Shown here in pieces: positions 27,763 to 38,120 of a DNA stretch of 64,000 bases. This stretch comes from Pseudomonas sp. DTU_2021_1001937_2_SI_NGA_ILE_001 (GTDB taxonomy: Bacteria; Pseudomonadota; Gammaproteobacteria; Pseudomonadales; Pseudomonadaceae): NCBI RefSeq assembly GCF_032463525.1, contig NZ_CP135971.1:1550001-1614000 (forward strand), in the 5' to 3' direction. Within the stretch, counting starts at the first letter, position 1. The number at the start of each line of letters is the position of its first letter. Made by a program: the position numbers and the translations under genes. The notes under the pieces were generated by a model. It saw nothing but the letters and a program-made list of their open reading frames with translations, was not told where the DNA came from and did not search any database.

Positions 27763-28986
27763 TCAGATATCCAGCAGCAGGCGAGCCGGATCTTCCAGCA
27801 GGTTCTTGATGGTCACCAGGAACGTCACCGCTTCCTTGCCATCGATCAGACGGTGGTCATAGGACAGCGCCAGGTACATCATCGGGCGAATCACGACCTG
27901 GCCGTTGACGGCCATCGGGCGCTGCAGAATGTTGTGCATGCCCAGGATAGCGGCCTGTGGCGGGTTGACGATCGGGGTCGACATCATCGAGCCGAAGGTA
28001 CCGCCATTGGTGATGGTGAAGGTGCCGCCAGTCATTTCGTCGATGGACAGCTTGCCGTCGCGAGCCTTCTTGCCGAAGGTGGCGATGCCGCCTTCGATTT
28101 CGGCCAGGCTCATGTGCTCGGCATTACGCAGTACCGGTACCACCAGGCCACGGTCGCTGGAAACGGCTACGCCAATGTCCGCATAACCGTGATAGACGAT
28201 GTCGTTACCATCGATTGAAGCGTTGACCGCCGGGAAGCGCTTCAGGGCTTCGGTAGCGGCCTTGACGAAGAACGACATGAAGCCCAGGCGTACGCCGTTG
28301 TGGGACTTCTCGAACTGGTCCTTGTACTTGGCACGCAGCGCCATGATCTCGGTCATGTCGACTTCGTTGAAGGTGGTCAACATGGCCATGTTCGACTGGG
28401 CTTCAACCAGGCGACGGGCCACGGTGGCACGCACGCGGGTCATCGGCACACGCTTCTCGGTGCGGTCGCCAGCGGCAACCACAGGCGCGGCAGCGGCGGC
28501 AGCCGGCTGGGCAGCCGGTGCAGCGGCGCCGGACTTCTTGGCTTCAACGGCAGCGACAACGTCTTCCTTGGTGATACGACCGTCTTTGCCGGTGCCTTTC
28601 ACGTTGGCCAGGTTGATGCCGTTTTCTTCGGCCAGCTTGCGCGCGGCAGGCGCGGCAATGGCGTCTTCATCGGCAGCAGCGGCAGGTGCAGCGGCGGCAG
28701 GTGCAGCAGCAGGAGCCGCGGCGGCAGCAGGCGCGGCAGCAGCGGTGGCGCCCGCGTCCAGGGTCGCGATCACTTCGTTGGACAGGACGATGTCGCCCTC
28801 GCCTTTCACGATCGACGCCAGCACGCCGTCGGCTTCGGCCAGCACTTCCAGGACGACCTTGTCGGTCTCGATATCGACCAGCAGTTCGTCACGCTTGACC
28901 GCTTCGCCCGGCTGCTTGTGCCACTTGGAAATCGTGCCATCGGCAACGGATTCCGGGAAAGAAGGGGCTTTGATCTCGATAGCCAT
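27763..28986 (-). CDS. sucB: dihydrolipoyllysine-residue succinyltransferase (E2)
   Basis: 407 aa core of the 2-oxoglutarate dehydrogenase complex. Lipoyl domain at residues 2-75, with the lipoylated Lys in [11 protein letters not shown] near residue 43. An Ala/Pro-rich flexible linker (about 78-108) leads to the E3-binding domain ([20 protein letters not shown], about 112-148) and a second linker. The catalytic domain (about 175-407) ends with the active-site [14 protein letters not shown] (His near 378). A single lipoyl domain is normal for SucB. Confidence 0.98.
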   Translation of the reverse strand: MAIEIKAPSFPESVADGTISKWHKQPGEAVKRDELLVDIETDKVVLEVLAEADGVLASIVKGEGDIVLSNEVIATLDAGATAAAAPAAAAAPAAAPAAAAPAAAADEDAIAAPAARKLAEENGINLANVKGTGKDGRITKEDVVAAVEAKKSGAAAPAAQPAAAAAAPVVAAGDRTEKRVPMTRVRATVARRLVEAQSNMAMLTTFNEVDMTEIMALRAKYKDQFEKSHNGVRLGFMSFFVKAATEALKRFPAVNASIDGNDIVYHGYADIGVAVSSDRGLVVPVLRNAEHMSLAEIEGGIATFGKKARDGKLSIDEMTGGTFTITNGGTFGSMMSTPIVNPPQAAILGMHNILQRPMAVNGQVVIRPMMYLALSYDHRLIDGKEAVTFLVTIKNLLEDPARLLLDI

Positions 28987-29027
28987 TATCTGTAATTCCT
29001 TAATTCGATTACTAATGCGCGAAGGCG

Positions 29028-31859
29028 TTAAACAGTGAAGGCATCTTGCAGCAGTTTTTCCTGCTGCTCGGCGTGCATCGAAGCGTAGCCACAAGCTGGC
29101 GCGGCGGAGGCGTCACGACCGGCATACTCGAGCACGAGGTTGCGGTTGTGGTTACCCATGCTGCGACGCAGATGGTGCTGGCTGCTGTACCAGGCGCCCT
29201 GGTTCATCGGTTCTTCCTGGCACCAGACCACATGCTTGAGGTTGGTATAAGGCGCGATGGCCTCCATCAGGTCGTCCTCGGGGAACGGATACAGCTGTTC
29301 GATACGCACGATGGCGATGTCTTCGCGGCCTTCGGCACGGCGCTTCTCGAGCAGGTCGTAGTAGACCTTGCCGCTGCACAGTACCAGGCGCTCTACCTTG
29401 GCCGGATCGAGGCTGTCGATTTCCGGGATCACGGTCTGGAAGGAGCCTTCGGCCAGGTCTTCCAGGGTCGAGATCGCCAGCTTGTGACGCAGCAGCGACT
29501 TCGGCGACAGGACCACCAGCGGCTTGCGCAGCGGACGGATGACCTGACGACGCAGCAGGTGGTAGATCTGAGCCGGGGTGGTCGGCACGCAGACCTGGAT
29601 GTTGTGCTCGGCGCACAGCTGCAGGTAACGCTCCAGACGCGCAGAGGAGTGCTCCGGACCCTGGCCTTCGTAGCCGTGCGGCAGCAGCATCGTCAAGCCG
29701 CACAGGCGACCCCACTTGTGCTCGCCACTGGTGATGAACTGGTCGATCACGACCTGGGCACCGTTGGCGAAGTCGCCGAACTGGGCTTCCCAGATGACCA
29801 GCGCGTTCGGCTGGGTGGTCGAATAGCCATATTCGAACGCCAGCACGGCCTCTTCGGACAGGAAGGAGTCGTACAGTTCGAAGCTCGGCTGGTTGGGCGC
29901 CAGATTTTTCAGCGGCACGTAGGCGCTGGCATCTTTCTGGTTGTGCAGTACCGCATGGCGGTGCGAGAACGTACCGCGACCCACGTCCTGGCCGGTGATG
30001 CGCACGGGGTGACCTTCGTGCAGCAACGTGGCGTAGGCCATGGTTTCGGCGTAGCCCCAGTTGATCGGCAAGCCACCGGCCTGCATCTTCTGGCGGTCTT
30101 CGTAGATCTTCTGCACCTGGCGCTGAACGACCAGACCTTCAGGCAGCTCCAGCAGCTTGGCGGACAGCTCCTGCAACGTCTTGAGGTCGAAGCGGGTGTC
30201 GTGACGCGCGGTCCAGACGTGACCCAGGTAGGGACGCCAGTCGACGAACAGATCGCGGTTCGGCTCCTTGACCAGGCTCTTGACCACGTGCTGGCCGTTG
30301 TCCAGCGCGGTACGGTATTCGTCGACCTTGGCCTGTACACCAGCCTCGTCGAAGGCCCCGGACTTGACCAGTTGCTCGGCGTACAGCTCACGGGTCGTGC
30401 GCTGCTTGCTGATCTGCTGGTACATCAGCGGCTGGGTGCCGCTTGGCTCGTCGGCCTCGTTGTGGCCGCGACGACGGTAGCAGACCAGGTCGATGACGAT
30501 GTCACGCTTGAACTGCATGCGGTAGTCGATCGCCAGCTGGGTGACGAACACCACGGCTTCAGGATCGTCGCCATTCACGTGCAGGATCGGCGCCTGGATC
30601 ATCTTGGCAACGTCGGTGGCGTACTCGGTGGAGCGCGAGTCCAGCGGGTTGCTGATGGTGAAGCCGACCTGGTTGTTGATGACGATGTGCACGGTACCGC
30701 CGGTCTTGAAACCGCGGGTCTGCGACATCTGGAAGGTTTCCAGGACCACGCCCTGCCCCGCGAACGCGGCATCACCGTGGATGGAAATGGGCAGGACCTT
30801 CTCACCGGTCGAATCGTTGCGGCGATCCTGACGGGCACGAACGGAACCTTCGACCACCGGAGAGACGATCTCCAGGTGCGAGGGGTTGAACGCCATGGCC
30901 AGGTGGACTTCACCGCCTGCGGTCATGACGTTGGACGAGAAGCCCTGGTGATACTTGACGTCACCGGAACCCAGCTCGACCATCTTCTTGCCTTCGAACT
31001 CGTCGAACAGCTCGCGCGGGTTCTTGCCGAAGGTGTTGACCAGCACGTTCAGACGGCCACGGTGGGCCATGCCGATCACGACTTCCTTCACGCCATAGGA
31101 ACCGGAGCGCTGGATGAGTTCGTCCAGCATCGGGATGAGGCTCTCGCCACCTTCCAGACCGAAACGCTTGGTGCCCGGGTACTTGGTGCCCAGGTACTTT
31201 TCCAGGCCTTCGGCGGCGGTAACGCGCTCAAGCAGGTGACCCTGGTTCTCGGCAGAGAACACCGGACGGCCACGGACGCTTTCCAGACGCTGCATGAACC
31301 AGTTGCGCTGCTCGGAATCCACGATGTGGGCGAACTCGGCGCCGATGGTGCGACAATATGTCTGCTGCAACGCCTCGAGGATTTCGCGTAGGCTCGCCTC
31401 CTCCTTGCCGATGAACAGGTCGCCGGCACGGAACACGGTATCCAGGTCCGCATTGGTCAGGCCGTAATGGTTGATCGACAGATCAGCCGGCACGGGACGT
31501 TGCCACAACCCCAGCGGGTCGAGCTGGGCCGCTTGATGGCCACGTACACGGTAAGCCTGGATCAACCGCAACACTTCAACCTGCTTCTTCTCGTGCTCGC
31601 TGCTCACACTGCCGGCGGACACCGGTTGAGCACGGCGCTGGTTCTTGGCCAGCAGCACGAAATGATCGCGAATCGTCGAGTGCGATACATCTGTGGCGGC
31701 GCTGCCATCGATCGGCAACGTCTGGAAAAAGGTGCGCCACTCTTCTGGCACAGCGTTAGGGTCGTGCAGGTAGAGCTCATAAAGCTCTTCCACATAGGCA
31801 GCGTTACCACCGGAAAGGTGGGCGCTGTTCCACATGCGCTGCATCACGCTTTCTTGCAT
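29028..31859 (-). CDS. sucA: 2-oxoglutarate dehydrogenase E1 component
   Basis: 943 aa thiamine-diphosphate enzyme that decarboxylates 2-oxoglutarate and passes succinyl to SucB. The N-terminal segment [20 protein letters not shown] is the part that docks on the complex core. [11 protein letters not shown] is near residue 261, the thiamine-diphosphate motif [13 protein letters not shown] near 361 and the transketolase-like pyrimidine domain follows ([10 protein letters not shown] near 622). Length and order match P. putida SucA. A GAGGG ribosome site precedes the ATG. Its stop lies 41 bases before sucB. Confidence 0.98.
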   Translation of the reverse strand: MQESVMQRMWNSAHLSGGNAAYVEELYELYLHDPNAVPEEWRTFFQTLPIDGSAATDVSHSTIRDHFVLLAKNQRRAQPVSAGSVSSEHEKKQVEVLRLIQAYRVRGHQAAQLDPLGLWQRPVPADLSINHYGLTNADLDTVFRAGDLFIGKEEASLREILEALQQTYCRTIGAEFAHIVDSEQRNWFMQRLESVRGRPVFSAENQGHLLERVTAAEGLEKYLGTKYPGTKRFGLEGGESLIPMLDELIQRSGSYGVKEVVIGMAHRGRLNVLVNTFGKNPRELFDEFEGKKMVELGSGDVKYHQGFSSNVMTAGGEVHLAMAFNPSHLEIVSPVVEGSVRARQDRRNDSTGEKVLPISIHGDAAFAGQGVVLETFQMSQTRGFKTGGTVHIVINNQVGFTISNPLDSRSTEYATDVAKMIQAPILHVNGDDPEAVVFVTQLAIDYRMQFKRDIVIDLVCYRRRGHNEADEPSGTQPLMYQQISKQRTTRELYAEQLVKSGAFDEAGVQAKVDEYRTALDNGQHVVKSLVKEPNRDLFVDWRPYLGHVWTARHDTRFDLKTLQELSAKLLELPEGLVVQRQVQKIYEDRQKMQAGGLPINWGYAETMAYATLLHEGHPVRITGQDVGRGTFSHRHAVLHNQKDASAYVPLKNLAPNQPSFELYDSFLSEEAVLAFEYGYSTTQPNALVIWEAQFGDFANGAQVVIDQFITSGEHKWGRLCGLTMLLPHGYEGQGPEHSSARLERYLQLCAEHNIQVCVPTTPAQIYHLLRRQVIRPLRKPLVVLSPKSLLRHKLAISTLEDLAEGSFQTVIPEIDSLDPAKVERLVLCSGKVYYDLLEKRRAEGREDIAIVRIEQLYPFPEDDLMEAIAPYTNLKHVVWCQEEPMNQGAWYSSQHHLRRSMGNHNRNLVLEYAGRDASAAPACGYASMHAEQQEKLLQDAFTV

Positions 31860-32116
31860 GCTTGGTCACCCTCGGTAAGGGGACACCACCGGCGAAGACA
31901 CAGAGCAATCTTGAGACGGTCGTGTGCAGCGACCGCAACAAGCCACTAAGGATCACGCAGATAGTCCGGGCACCAGCCCGGATGCCCCTGCTGGTCTCAT
32001 TTCTTCAAAAGTTAGAGCGATAGCCCACGGGCCACACCCTGGTTAAGACTGCGGCGCCGACAATCGCCTGCGCCGCAGAGATTACAGTTACAGCGGTGCT
32101 ACGGTACAGCGGTGTA
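31860..32116. other. sdhB-sucA intergenic region with a CTGCGGCGC hairpin
   Basis: 257 bases with no gene. A 9-base-pair inverted repeat (CTGCGGCGC at 32049-32057 and GCGCCGCAG at 32070-32078) lies just past the sdhB stop. It lacks a T run, so it is more likely a processing or stabilising hairpin between sdh and suc than a full terminator. A separate sucA promoter is expected here but I could not place one. Confidence 0.5.
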
Positions 32117-32821
32117 TCAGACGCCACTGCCCAGCAGCATGTTGCGCACGTGACCGATGGCCTTGGTAGGGTTCAGGCCTTTCGGACAGACGTTGACGCA
32201 GTTCATGATGCCGCGGCAGCGGAATACGCTGAACGGATCGTCCAGGGACGCCAGACGCTCGGCGGTGCGAGTGTCACGACTGTCGGCCAGGAAGCGATAA
32301 GCCTGCAGCAGAGCGGCTGGGCCCAGGAACTTGTCTGGGTTCCACCAGAAGGATGGGCAGGAGGTCGAGCAGCAAGCGCACAGGATGCACTCGTACAGAC
32401 CATCGAGCTTCTCGCGATCTTCCGGGGTCTGCAGACGCTCGATGGCCGGAGCCGGTGTGTCGTTCTGCAGGAAAGGCCTAACCTTCTCGTACTGCTTGTA
32501 GAAGATGCTCATATCGACGACCAGGTCACGAATAACCGGCAGGCCTGGCAGCGGACGCAGGACCAGCTTGTTGTTCTTGACCACGGCAGACAGCGGTGTG
32601 ATACACGCCAGGCCGTTCTTGCCGTTGATGTTCATGCCGTCGGAGCCACACACGCCTTCGCGGCAGGAGCGACGATACGAGAAACCTTCATCCTGTTCTT
32701 TGATCAGTGCCAATACATCCAGCACCATCAGATCCTTACCGCCGGTATCGACCTGGAAGACCTGGGTCGATGGCGCCGAGTCGGTATCTGGGTTGTAGCG
32801 ATAAACTTCGACTTGCAACAT
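32117..32821 (-). CDS. sdhB: succinate dehydrogenase iron-sulfur subunit
   Basis: 234 aa. The N-terminal ferredoxin domain carries the 2Fe-2S ligands in RRSCREGVCGSDGMNING, the C-terminal domain the 4Fe-4S (CILCACCSTSCPSFW) and 3Fe-4S (CRGIMNCVNVCPKGLNP) ligands. It relays electrons from SdhA to ubiquinone. The ATG at 32821 is preferred over a GTG three codons upstream, because the AAGG ribosome site is 9 bases from the ATG but touches the GTG. It starts 11 bases after the sdhA stop. Confidence 0.97.
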   Translation of the reverse strand: MLQVEVYRYNPDTDSAPSTQVFQVDTGGKDLMVLDVLALIKEQDEGFSYRRSCREGVCGSDGMNINGKNGLACITPLSAVVKNNKLVLRPLPGLPVIRDLVVDMSIFYKQYEKVRPFLQNDTPAPAIERLQTPEDREKLDGLYECILCACCSTSCPSFWWNPDKFLGPAALLQAYRFLADSRDTRTAERLASLDDPFSVFRCRGIMNCVNVCPKGLNPTKAIGHVRNMLLGSGV

Positions 32822-32832
32822 AGCGGCCACCC

Positions 32833-34605
32833 TTAGTAAGTACGGACTTTAGGCTCGAACGCCGGTACGGTCTTCGGCGCAAAGTTGACTGAGCGCTTGG
32901 CAACCCGCTTCTCGCCCGGGAAGTACAGGGTATGGCACAGCCAGTTTTCATCATCACGATCTTCAAAGTCTTCACGCGCGTGTGCACCGCGGGACTCCTT
33001 GCGGGCCTCGGCAGCGACGGCGGTGGCTTCGGCGACTTCCAGCAGGTTCTGCAGCTCCAGCGCTTCGATACGCGCGGTGTTGAAGGCCTGGGACTTGTCG
33101 TTGATCTTGACGTTGGCGATACGCTCACGCAGACCAGCCAGTTGCTCGATACCCTTGAGCATGTACTCGCCGGTACGGAACACACCGAAGTAGTTCTGCA
33201 TGCAGTTCTGCAGCTCGCGACGCAGGGTTGCCACGTCTTCACCGGTGGTGCGCTCGTTCAGAGCGGTCAGGCGGCCCAGCGCGACGTCGATGTCGGTATC
33301 GCTGGCATCGCGGTATTCGACGCCTTCGGACAGCGCCTTCTCCAGGTGCAGGCCGGCAGCGCGGCCGAAGACCACCAGGTCGAGCAGCGAGTTGCCGCCC
33401 AGACGGTTGGCGCCGTGAACCGATACGCAGGCCACTTCACCGACCGCGAACAGACCGTGGATGACCTGGTCGACGCCGTTGGCGTCCTGGGTGATGGCCT
33501 GGCCATGAATGTTGGTGGCGATACCACCCATCATGTAGTGGCAGGTCGGTACGACCGGAACCGGGGCCAGCACTGGGTCGACGTGAGCGAAGGTCTTGGA
33601 CAGCTCGCAGATGCCTGGCAGACGTGCATGCAGCACTTCCTCACCCAGGTGGTCGAGCTTGAGCATCACGTGGTCGCCATTCGGGCCACAGCCGTTGCCG
33701 GCGATGATTTCCTTGACCATGGAACGGGCCACGACGTCACGACCGGCAAGGTCCTTGGCGTTGGGCGCGTAACGCTCCATGAAACGCTCGCCGTGCTTGT
33801 TGATCAGGTAACCACCCTCACCACGGCAGCCTTCGGTGACCAGTACACCTGCGCCGGCGATACCGGTCGGGTGGAACTGCCACATCTCGATGTCCTGGAC
33901 CGGTACGCCAGCACGCAGGGCCATGCCCACGCCGTCGCCGGTGTTGATCAGGGCGTTGGTGGTCGACGCGTAGATACGACCCGCGCCGCCGGTGGCCAGT
34001 ACGGTAGCCTTGGAGCGGATGTACATGGTCTCGCCGGTTTCGATGCAGATGGCGATGATGCCGACGAAGGCGCCATCCTGGTTCTTCACCAGATCCACTG
34101 CATAGTACTCGTTGAGGAACACGGTACCGGCCTTCAGGTTGGCCTGGTACAGGGTGTGCAGCAGGGCGTGACCGGTACGGTCGGCCGCCGCGCAGGTACG
34201 TGCCGCCTGGCCGCCCTTGCCGAAGTCCTTGGACTGACCACCGAACGGACGCTGATAGATACGACCGGTCTCGGTACGCGAGAACGGCAGACCCATGTGG
34301 TCCAGCTCGAAGACCGCTTCCGGACCCACCTGGCACATGTATTCGATTGCGTCCTGGTCACCGATGTAGTCCGACCCCTTGACGGTGTCGTACATGTGCC
34401 AGCGCCAGTCGTCGTTCGGGTCGGCAGAAGCGATGGCACAGGTGATGCCACCCTGGGCCGATACGGTGTGGGAACGGGTCGGGAACACCTTGGTGACCAC
34501 GGCAGTCTTGTGACCGCCCTGAGCCAGCTGCAGGGCCGCGCGCATGCCCGCGCCGCCGCCACCGACGATGATGGCGTCGAAAGAAAGAGTTTTAGTGCTA
34601 GCCAT
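32833..34605 (-). CDS. sdhA: succinate dehydrogenase flavoprotein subunit
   Basis: 590 aa. Oxidises succinate to fumarate with covalent FAD. FAD-binding [14 protein letters not shown] is near residue 14, the histidyl-FAD site in [11 protein letters not shown] near 45-49, and the substrate-binding [21 protein letters not shown] near 245-265. The C-terminal part is normal. It begins 3 bases after the sdhD stop. Confidence 0.98.
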   Translation of the reverse strand: MASTKTLSFDAIIVGGGGAGMRAALQLAQGGHKTAVVTKVFPTRSHTVSAQGGITCAIASADPNDDWRWHMYDTVKGSDYIGDQDAIEYMCQVGPEAVFELDHMGLPFSRTETGRIYQRPFGGQSKDFGKGGQAARTCAAADRTGHALLHTLYQANLKAGTVFLNEYYAVDLVKNQDGAFVGIIAICIETGETMYIRSKATVLATGGAGRIYASTTNALINTGDGVGMALRAGVPVQDIEMWQFHPTGIAGAGVLVTEGCRGEGGYLINKHGERFMERYAPNAKDLAGRDVVARSMVKEIIAGNGCGPNGDHVMLKLDHLGEEVLHARLPGICELSKTFAHVDPVLAPVPVVPTCHYMMGGIATNIHGQAITQDANGVDQVIHGLFAVGEVACVSVHGANRLGGNSLLDLVVFGRAAGLHLEKALSEGVEYRDASDTDIDVALGRLTALNERTTGEDVATLRRELQNCMQNYFGVFRTGEYMLKGIEQLAGLRERIANVKINDKSQAFNTARIEALELQNLLEVAEATAVAAEARKESRGAHAREDFEDRDDENWLCHTLYFPGEKRVAKRSVNFAPKTVPAFEPKVRTY

Positions 34606-34608
34606 TGA

Positions 34609-34977
34609 TCAGATACCCCAAAGAATCTGCACGCCCCAGACGAAGTAAGCGAACATCGCAACGCCGCAAACGGTCTGGAAGAGGAAACGAATCGCAGTCG
34701 CCGACTTGCCCAGCGCCATCGGCGTCAGGTAGTCGGTGGAAATGGTCCACATGCCGACCCAGGCGTGGGCGCCCAGGGCAACCATGGCCAGCAGACTGAA
34801 GATACGCATCCAGTTGCTCGAGAACAGCGCATGCCATTCGGCGAAGCCGATGCCGGGGTGAGTGACGAGGTAGCCAATCAGGAAGATGAAATAAGCCGCG
34901 AGCACGACCGCAGAGACGCGCTGCGCCATCCAGTCATACAGGCCGGAGCGAGAAAGGTTAGTGACGTTGGTTACCAT
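34609..34977 (-). CDS. sdhD: succinate dehydrogenase membrane anchor subunit
   Basis: 122 aa with three membrane helices. SdhD and SdhC anchor the enzyme and hold haem b and the quinone site. The helix-2 stretch LLAMVALGAHAWVGMWTISTDY carries the conserved haem-ligand His and the quinone-site Asp-Tyr pair. The start overlaps the end of sdhC by seven bases. Confidence 0.95.
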   Translation of the reverse strand: MVTNVTNLSRSGLYDWMAQRVSAVVLAAYFIFLIGYLVTHPGIGFAEWHALFSSNWMRIFSLLAMVALGAHAWVGMWTISTDYLTPMALGKSATAIRFLFQTVCGVAMFAYFVWGVQILWGI

Positions 34978-35345
34978 ATCCAGACTCCCGCCAGCACGAT
35001 CAGTACCACAGAAACGACGATTACGATTTTGGAGCCCAGCTTGCCGCCTTCCAGCGTCTCGCCGACTCCTGCGTCCATGATCAGGTGGCGCACGCCAGCC
35101 ACCAGGTGATACAGAAGGGCAGACAGCAAGCCCCAGATGACAAGCTTCGCCAGCGGGCTGGTCAGACACGCTTTCACCTCACCGAAGCCTTCCTCGGACG
35201 CCAGGGATTTGTCCAATGCATAAAGCATGATGGCAATACCGACGAAGAGAATGACACCGGAGATACGGTGAAGAATGGACGTGTAAGCAGTGACTGGGAG
35301 CTTGATTGTCCTTAGGTCTAGATTTACAGGTCGTTGGCTTTTCAC
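34971..35345 (-). CDS. sdhC: succinate dehydrogenase cytochrome b556 subunit
   Basis: 124 aa with three membrane helices. The quinone-site region SILHRISGVILF (residues about 24-35) and the haem-ligand His in YHLVAGVRHLIMD near residue 84-91 are present. Translation starts at a GTG (35345); an in-frame TGA lies four codons upstream, so no earlier start is possible. There is no clear Shine-Dalgarno, only an A-rich run (GTGTGAAAAAAAGCC) before the GTG. First gene of sdhCDAB. Confidence 0.95.
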   Translation of the reverse strand: MKSQRPVNLDLRTIKLPVTAYTSILHRISGVILFVGIAIMLYALDKSLASEEGFGEVKACLTSPLAKLVIWGLLSALLYHLVAGVRHLIMDAGVGETLEGGKLGSKIVIVVSVVLIVLAGVWIW

Positions 35346-35477
35346 GGCTTTTTTTCACACTGAAGAGCCCCTAAACAACAGGGCAAGTTGTTGGGAAGTG
35401 CACTGGTCAGGTACCCACTACCCACGAAGTGACGACTGCCTGAAACTGGCTGGAAAGCCCGTGGCGGTCGGACGCCG

Positions 35478-35506
35478 AGTATAGACAGTTAGGCCACTAA
35501 TGACAA
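35478..35506 (-). promoter_or_regulatory. sigma-70 promoter for sdhCDAB
   Basis: On the minus strand TTGTCA and TATACT are separated by exactly 17 bases. This predicts a leader of about 125 bases before the sdhC GTG. Confidence 0.82.
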
Positions 35507-35622
35507 CGCGCAGACCAACCGCCAAAGGTGCATTGCGGCAGTTGGATAAAAGGCGTAAAGGAGTAGGAATAATACGAAAATTCTTATGGCCGGAGCCGCT
35601 TTGGAACACGACTTTAGGCAAA

Positions 35623-35650
35623 TTGACTTTAGAATTTATCTCACTATAGT
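35623..35650 (+). promoter_or_regulatory. sigma-70 promoter for gltA
   Basis: TTGACT and TATAGT are separated by 16 bases, about 60 bases before the gltA ATG. Back to back with the sdh promoter, with about 115 bases between the two -35 boxes. Confidence 0.78.
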
Positions 35651-35709
35651 GATGCGGGCCCTGCGTGGGGGGCCTGTCTGATGATTCGAGGCATAAAACA
35701 GGAGGCCAT

Positions 35710-36999
35710 ATGGCTGACAAAAAAGCGCAGTTGATCATCGAGGGCACAGCCCCCGTCGAGCTGCCCATTCTGACCGGAAGCGTTGGTCCAGACGTGATCG
35801 ATGTCCGCGGTCTTACCGCCACCGGCCGCTTCACGTTCGACCCCGGCTTCATGTCGACCGCCTCTTGCGAGTCGAAGATCACTTACATCGATGGCGATCA
35901 GGGTATCCTGCTGCACCGTGGCTATCCCATCGAGCAACTGGCCAGCCAGTCCGACTACCTGGAAACCTGCTACCTGCTGCTCAACGGCGAACTGCCGACC
36001 GCCGAGCAGAAGGCCCAGTTCGTCGCCGTGGTGAAAAATCACACCATGGTCCACGAACAGCTCAAGACCTTCTTCAACGGCTTCCGCCGTGACGCCCACC
36101 CGATGGCCGTGATGTGCGGCGTGGTCGGCGCCCTGTCGGCGTTCTACCACGACTCGCTGGACATCAATAACCCGCAGCACCGCGAAATCTCCGCGATCCG
36201 CCTGGTCGCCAAGATGCCGACCCTGGCAGCGATGGTCTACAAGTACTCCATGGGCCAACCCATGATGTACCCGCGCAACGACCTGAGCTACGCGGAAAAC
36301 TTCCTGCACATGATGTTCAACACCCCGTGCGAGATCAAACCGATCAGCCCGGTACTGGCCAAGGCGATGGATCGCATCTTCATCCTGCACGCCGACCACG
36401 AACAGAACGCCTCCACCTCCACCGTGCGCATGGCCGGCTCCTCGGGCGCCAACCCGTTCGCCTGTATCGCTGCCGGCATCGCCGCCCTGTGGGGTCCCGC
36501 CCACGGCGGTGCCAACGAAGCGGTACTGACCATGCTGGACGAGATCGGCGACGTATCGAACATCGACAAGTTCATTGCCAAGGCCAAGGACAAGAACGAT
36601 CCGTTCAAGCTCATGGGCTTCGGTCATCGCGTCTACAAGAACCGCGACCCGCGCGCCACCGTGATGAAGCAGACCTGCGACGAAGTTCTCAAGGAACTGG
36701 GCATCAACAACGATCCTCAGCTGGAACTGGCCATGCGCCTGGAAGAGATCGCCCTGACCGATCCTTACTTCATCGAGCGCTCGCTGTACCCGAACGTCGA
36801 TTTCTACTCGGGGATCATCCTCAAGGCCATTGGCATTCCGACCAGCATGTTCACCGTGATCTTCGCCCTCGCCCGCACCGTCGGCTGGATCTCGCACTGG
36901 AAGGAAATGCTCTCCGGTCCGTACAAGATCGGCCGTCCGCGCCAGCTGTACACCGGCGAAACCCAGCGCGACCTGGTCGCCCTGCAAGACCGCAAGTAA
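35710..36999 (+). CDS. gltA: type II citrate synthase
   Basis: 429 aa. Condenses oxaloacetate and acetyl-CoA to citrate. The catalytic region includes [20 protein letters not shown] (His near 265) and [14 protein letters not shown] (His near 306), with Asp in the [10 protein letters not shown] stretch near 363. Length and N-terminal domain fit the hexameric, NADH-inhibited enzyme of Gram-negatives. The ATG at 35710 has GGAGG just upstream; an in-frame codon at 35665 is not needed. A terminator follows. Confidence 0.98.
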   Translation: MADKKAQLIIEGTAPVELPILTGSVGPDVIDVRGLTATGRFTFDPGFMSTASCESKITYIDGDQGILLHRGYPIEQLASQSDYLETCYLLLNGELPTAEQKAQFVAVVKNHTMVHEQLKTFFNGFRRDAHPMAVMCGVVGALSAFYHDSLDINNPQHREISAIRLVAKMPTLAAMVYKYSMGQPMMYPRNDLSYAENFLHMMFNTPCEIKPISPVLAKAMDRIFILHADHEQNASTSTVRMAGSSGANPFACIAAGIAALWGPAHGGANEAVLTMLDEIGDVSNIDKFIAKAKDKNDPFKLMGFGHRVYKNRDPRATVMKQTCDEVLKELGINNDPQLELAMRLEEIALTDPYFIERSLYPNVDFYSGIILKAIGIPTSMFTVIFALARTVGWISHWKEMLSGPYKIGRPRQLYTGETQRDLVALQDRK

Positions 37000-37013
37000 G
37001 CGATACGCGAACG

Positions 37014-37042
37014 ACAAAGGGCTGCCATTGGCAGCCCTTTGT
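37014..37042. terminator. terminator after gltA, shared with the convergent gene
   Basis: A perfect 13-base-pair stem, ACAAAGGGCTGCC and GGCAGCCCTTTGT with an ATT loop, 15 bases past the gltA stop. It lies between convergent genes and may stop both. Confidence 0.85.
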
Positions 37043-37094
37043 ATTTCCAGCCAGGGTTATTCGAAAGCCCAGGCGTCCAGCAACGCAGCCTGGA

Positions 37095-37706
37095 TCAGGG
37101 CTTGGCCGCTGCCCTCTCCTTCAATGCCTTTAGCGTGTTGAACGGCGCATCGACCACGAACTTGTTGCTCAACCAAGACGGCACACTGCCACCCGGGTCG
37201 GTGTGCACCTGATAGGTCACTTCGGTGCGGTTCGGCCCTTTCGGGGTCAGCTGCCAGAAGCCCTCGACCTCGGCCACCCGTACATAGCCCTTCTCTTCCG
37301 GAACATAGGTAGGCTTCTCTACCAACGTACGCCGCAGGCTTCCGTCGGCTTCCTGGCGAGTCGTGACCTCCAGCACCGAGTCACGCGGCGTCACCGGCCA
37401 CGGCGTCTTGAAGCGGGTGTAGGTCCAGGCCTTGTCGCCTTCATGCTTGAGCAGCTTCTGCGACTCGCATTCGTGGATCCATGCACAGGCTCCGACCACA
37501 TCTTCCTGCAGAGCACGCAAGCGCTCGACGCTGGCATCGATCACGGTGACGCCGCGGTAGGCCTTGTATTTCGAGCCCGCCACATCACTGAGCCAGACCT
37601 TGATCCCCTGCTCATCCTTGGCCAGCTGCCAGTCCTCGGCATAGGCGCCGCTGCTGACCAGTACAGTGACCCCACATACAGCAATCAGGCGGTACAGCGA
37701 CTTCAT
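37095..37706 (-). CDS. START-domain (lipid-transfer-like) secreted protein
   Basis: 203 aa with a signal peptide (MKSLYRLIAVCGVTVLVSSGAYA, cleavage after AYA). The remainder is a START/polyketide-cyclase-like fold: ACAWIHECESQKLL, then TYTRFKTPWPVTPRDSVLEV and VEGFWQLTPKGPNRTEVTYQVHTDPGGSVPSWL, which are typical of periplasmic START proteins of Pseudomonas. A hydrophobic ligand is likely, but its identity and the function are unknown. Confidence 0.87.
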   Translation of the reverse strand: MKSLYRLIAVCGVTVLVSSGAYAEDWQLAKDEQGIKVWLSDVAGSKYKAYRGVTVIDASVERLRALQEDVVGACAWIHECESQKLLKHEGDKAWTYTRFKTPWPVTPRDSVLEVTTRQEADGSLRRTLVEKPTYVPEEKGYVRVAEVEGFWQLTPKGPNRTEVTYQVHTDPGGSVPSWLSNKFVVDAPFNTLKALKERAAAKP

Positions 37707-37750
37707 TGCCCTACTCCTCTTCTCATGAAAGCGCCCACGCCGGATGGCGC

Positions 37751-38005
37751 TCAGGCAGCGGTAGCCTTCTCCCACCAGCCGATCAGGCGAATCGCATCAG
37801 CCTGATCGACACCACAGATATCCGGCGCCGCAGCGAACCGGCCGCACACCTCAGGACGCTCCGGCCGACCGAACAGGCCACAGAGCAGATCGAGCGTCAG
37901 GTGCAGACAGCGCACACCTGCCGGCTTGCCATCAGGCATGCCAGGAATGGGAGAAGTGATCGAGGGTGCTATACAGCACGCACCGCAACCGGAACGGCAG
38001 TCCAT
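37751..38005 (-). CDS. YkgJ family cysteine-cluster protein
   Basis: 84 aa. The Cys pattern CRSGCGACCIAPSI at the N-terminus, then CLHL, C in DLLCGLFG, C in PEVCGRF and C in PDICGV matches the YkgJ/UPF0153 family, thought to bind a zinc or iron-sulfur centre. Function unknown. It follows the lipoprotein gene by 115 bases and precedes the START-domain gene by 44 bases on the same strand. Confidence 0.88.
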   Translation of the reverse strand: MDCRSGCGACCIAPSITSPIPGMPDGKPAGVRCLHLTLDLLCGLFGRPERPEVCGRFAAAPDICGVDQADAIRLIGWWEKATAA

Positions 38006-38120
38006 GACGCGTTATACCTTAAGGACATGAGAAAAAGAGTAGCGATAATAGCCGCAGCCACAAACGTTTGAAAACGCCATAGCAGACGGCAAAACGGGCG
38101 CCAGGCAGGCGCGGCGGGCG

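Noticed and set aside
28650..28760. Ala/Pro repeats inside sucB, considered as a tandem repeat locus
   Set aside because: They encode the normal flexible linker between the lipoyl and E3-binding domains of the E2 protein.
29046..31391. 781-codon open frame antisense to sucA
   Set aside because: Long antisense frames arise from codon bias in highly expressed GC-rich genes. The sequence has no domain or ribosome site, and sucA is beyond doubt.
32932..34608. 558-codon open frame antisense to sdhA
   Set aside because: Shadow of sdhA; no motif and no plausible start signal.
35644..37017. 457-codon open frame antisense to gltA
   Set aside because: Mirror frame of gltA; it spans the gltA promoter and terminator, and has no family features.
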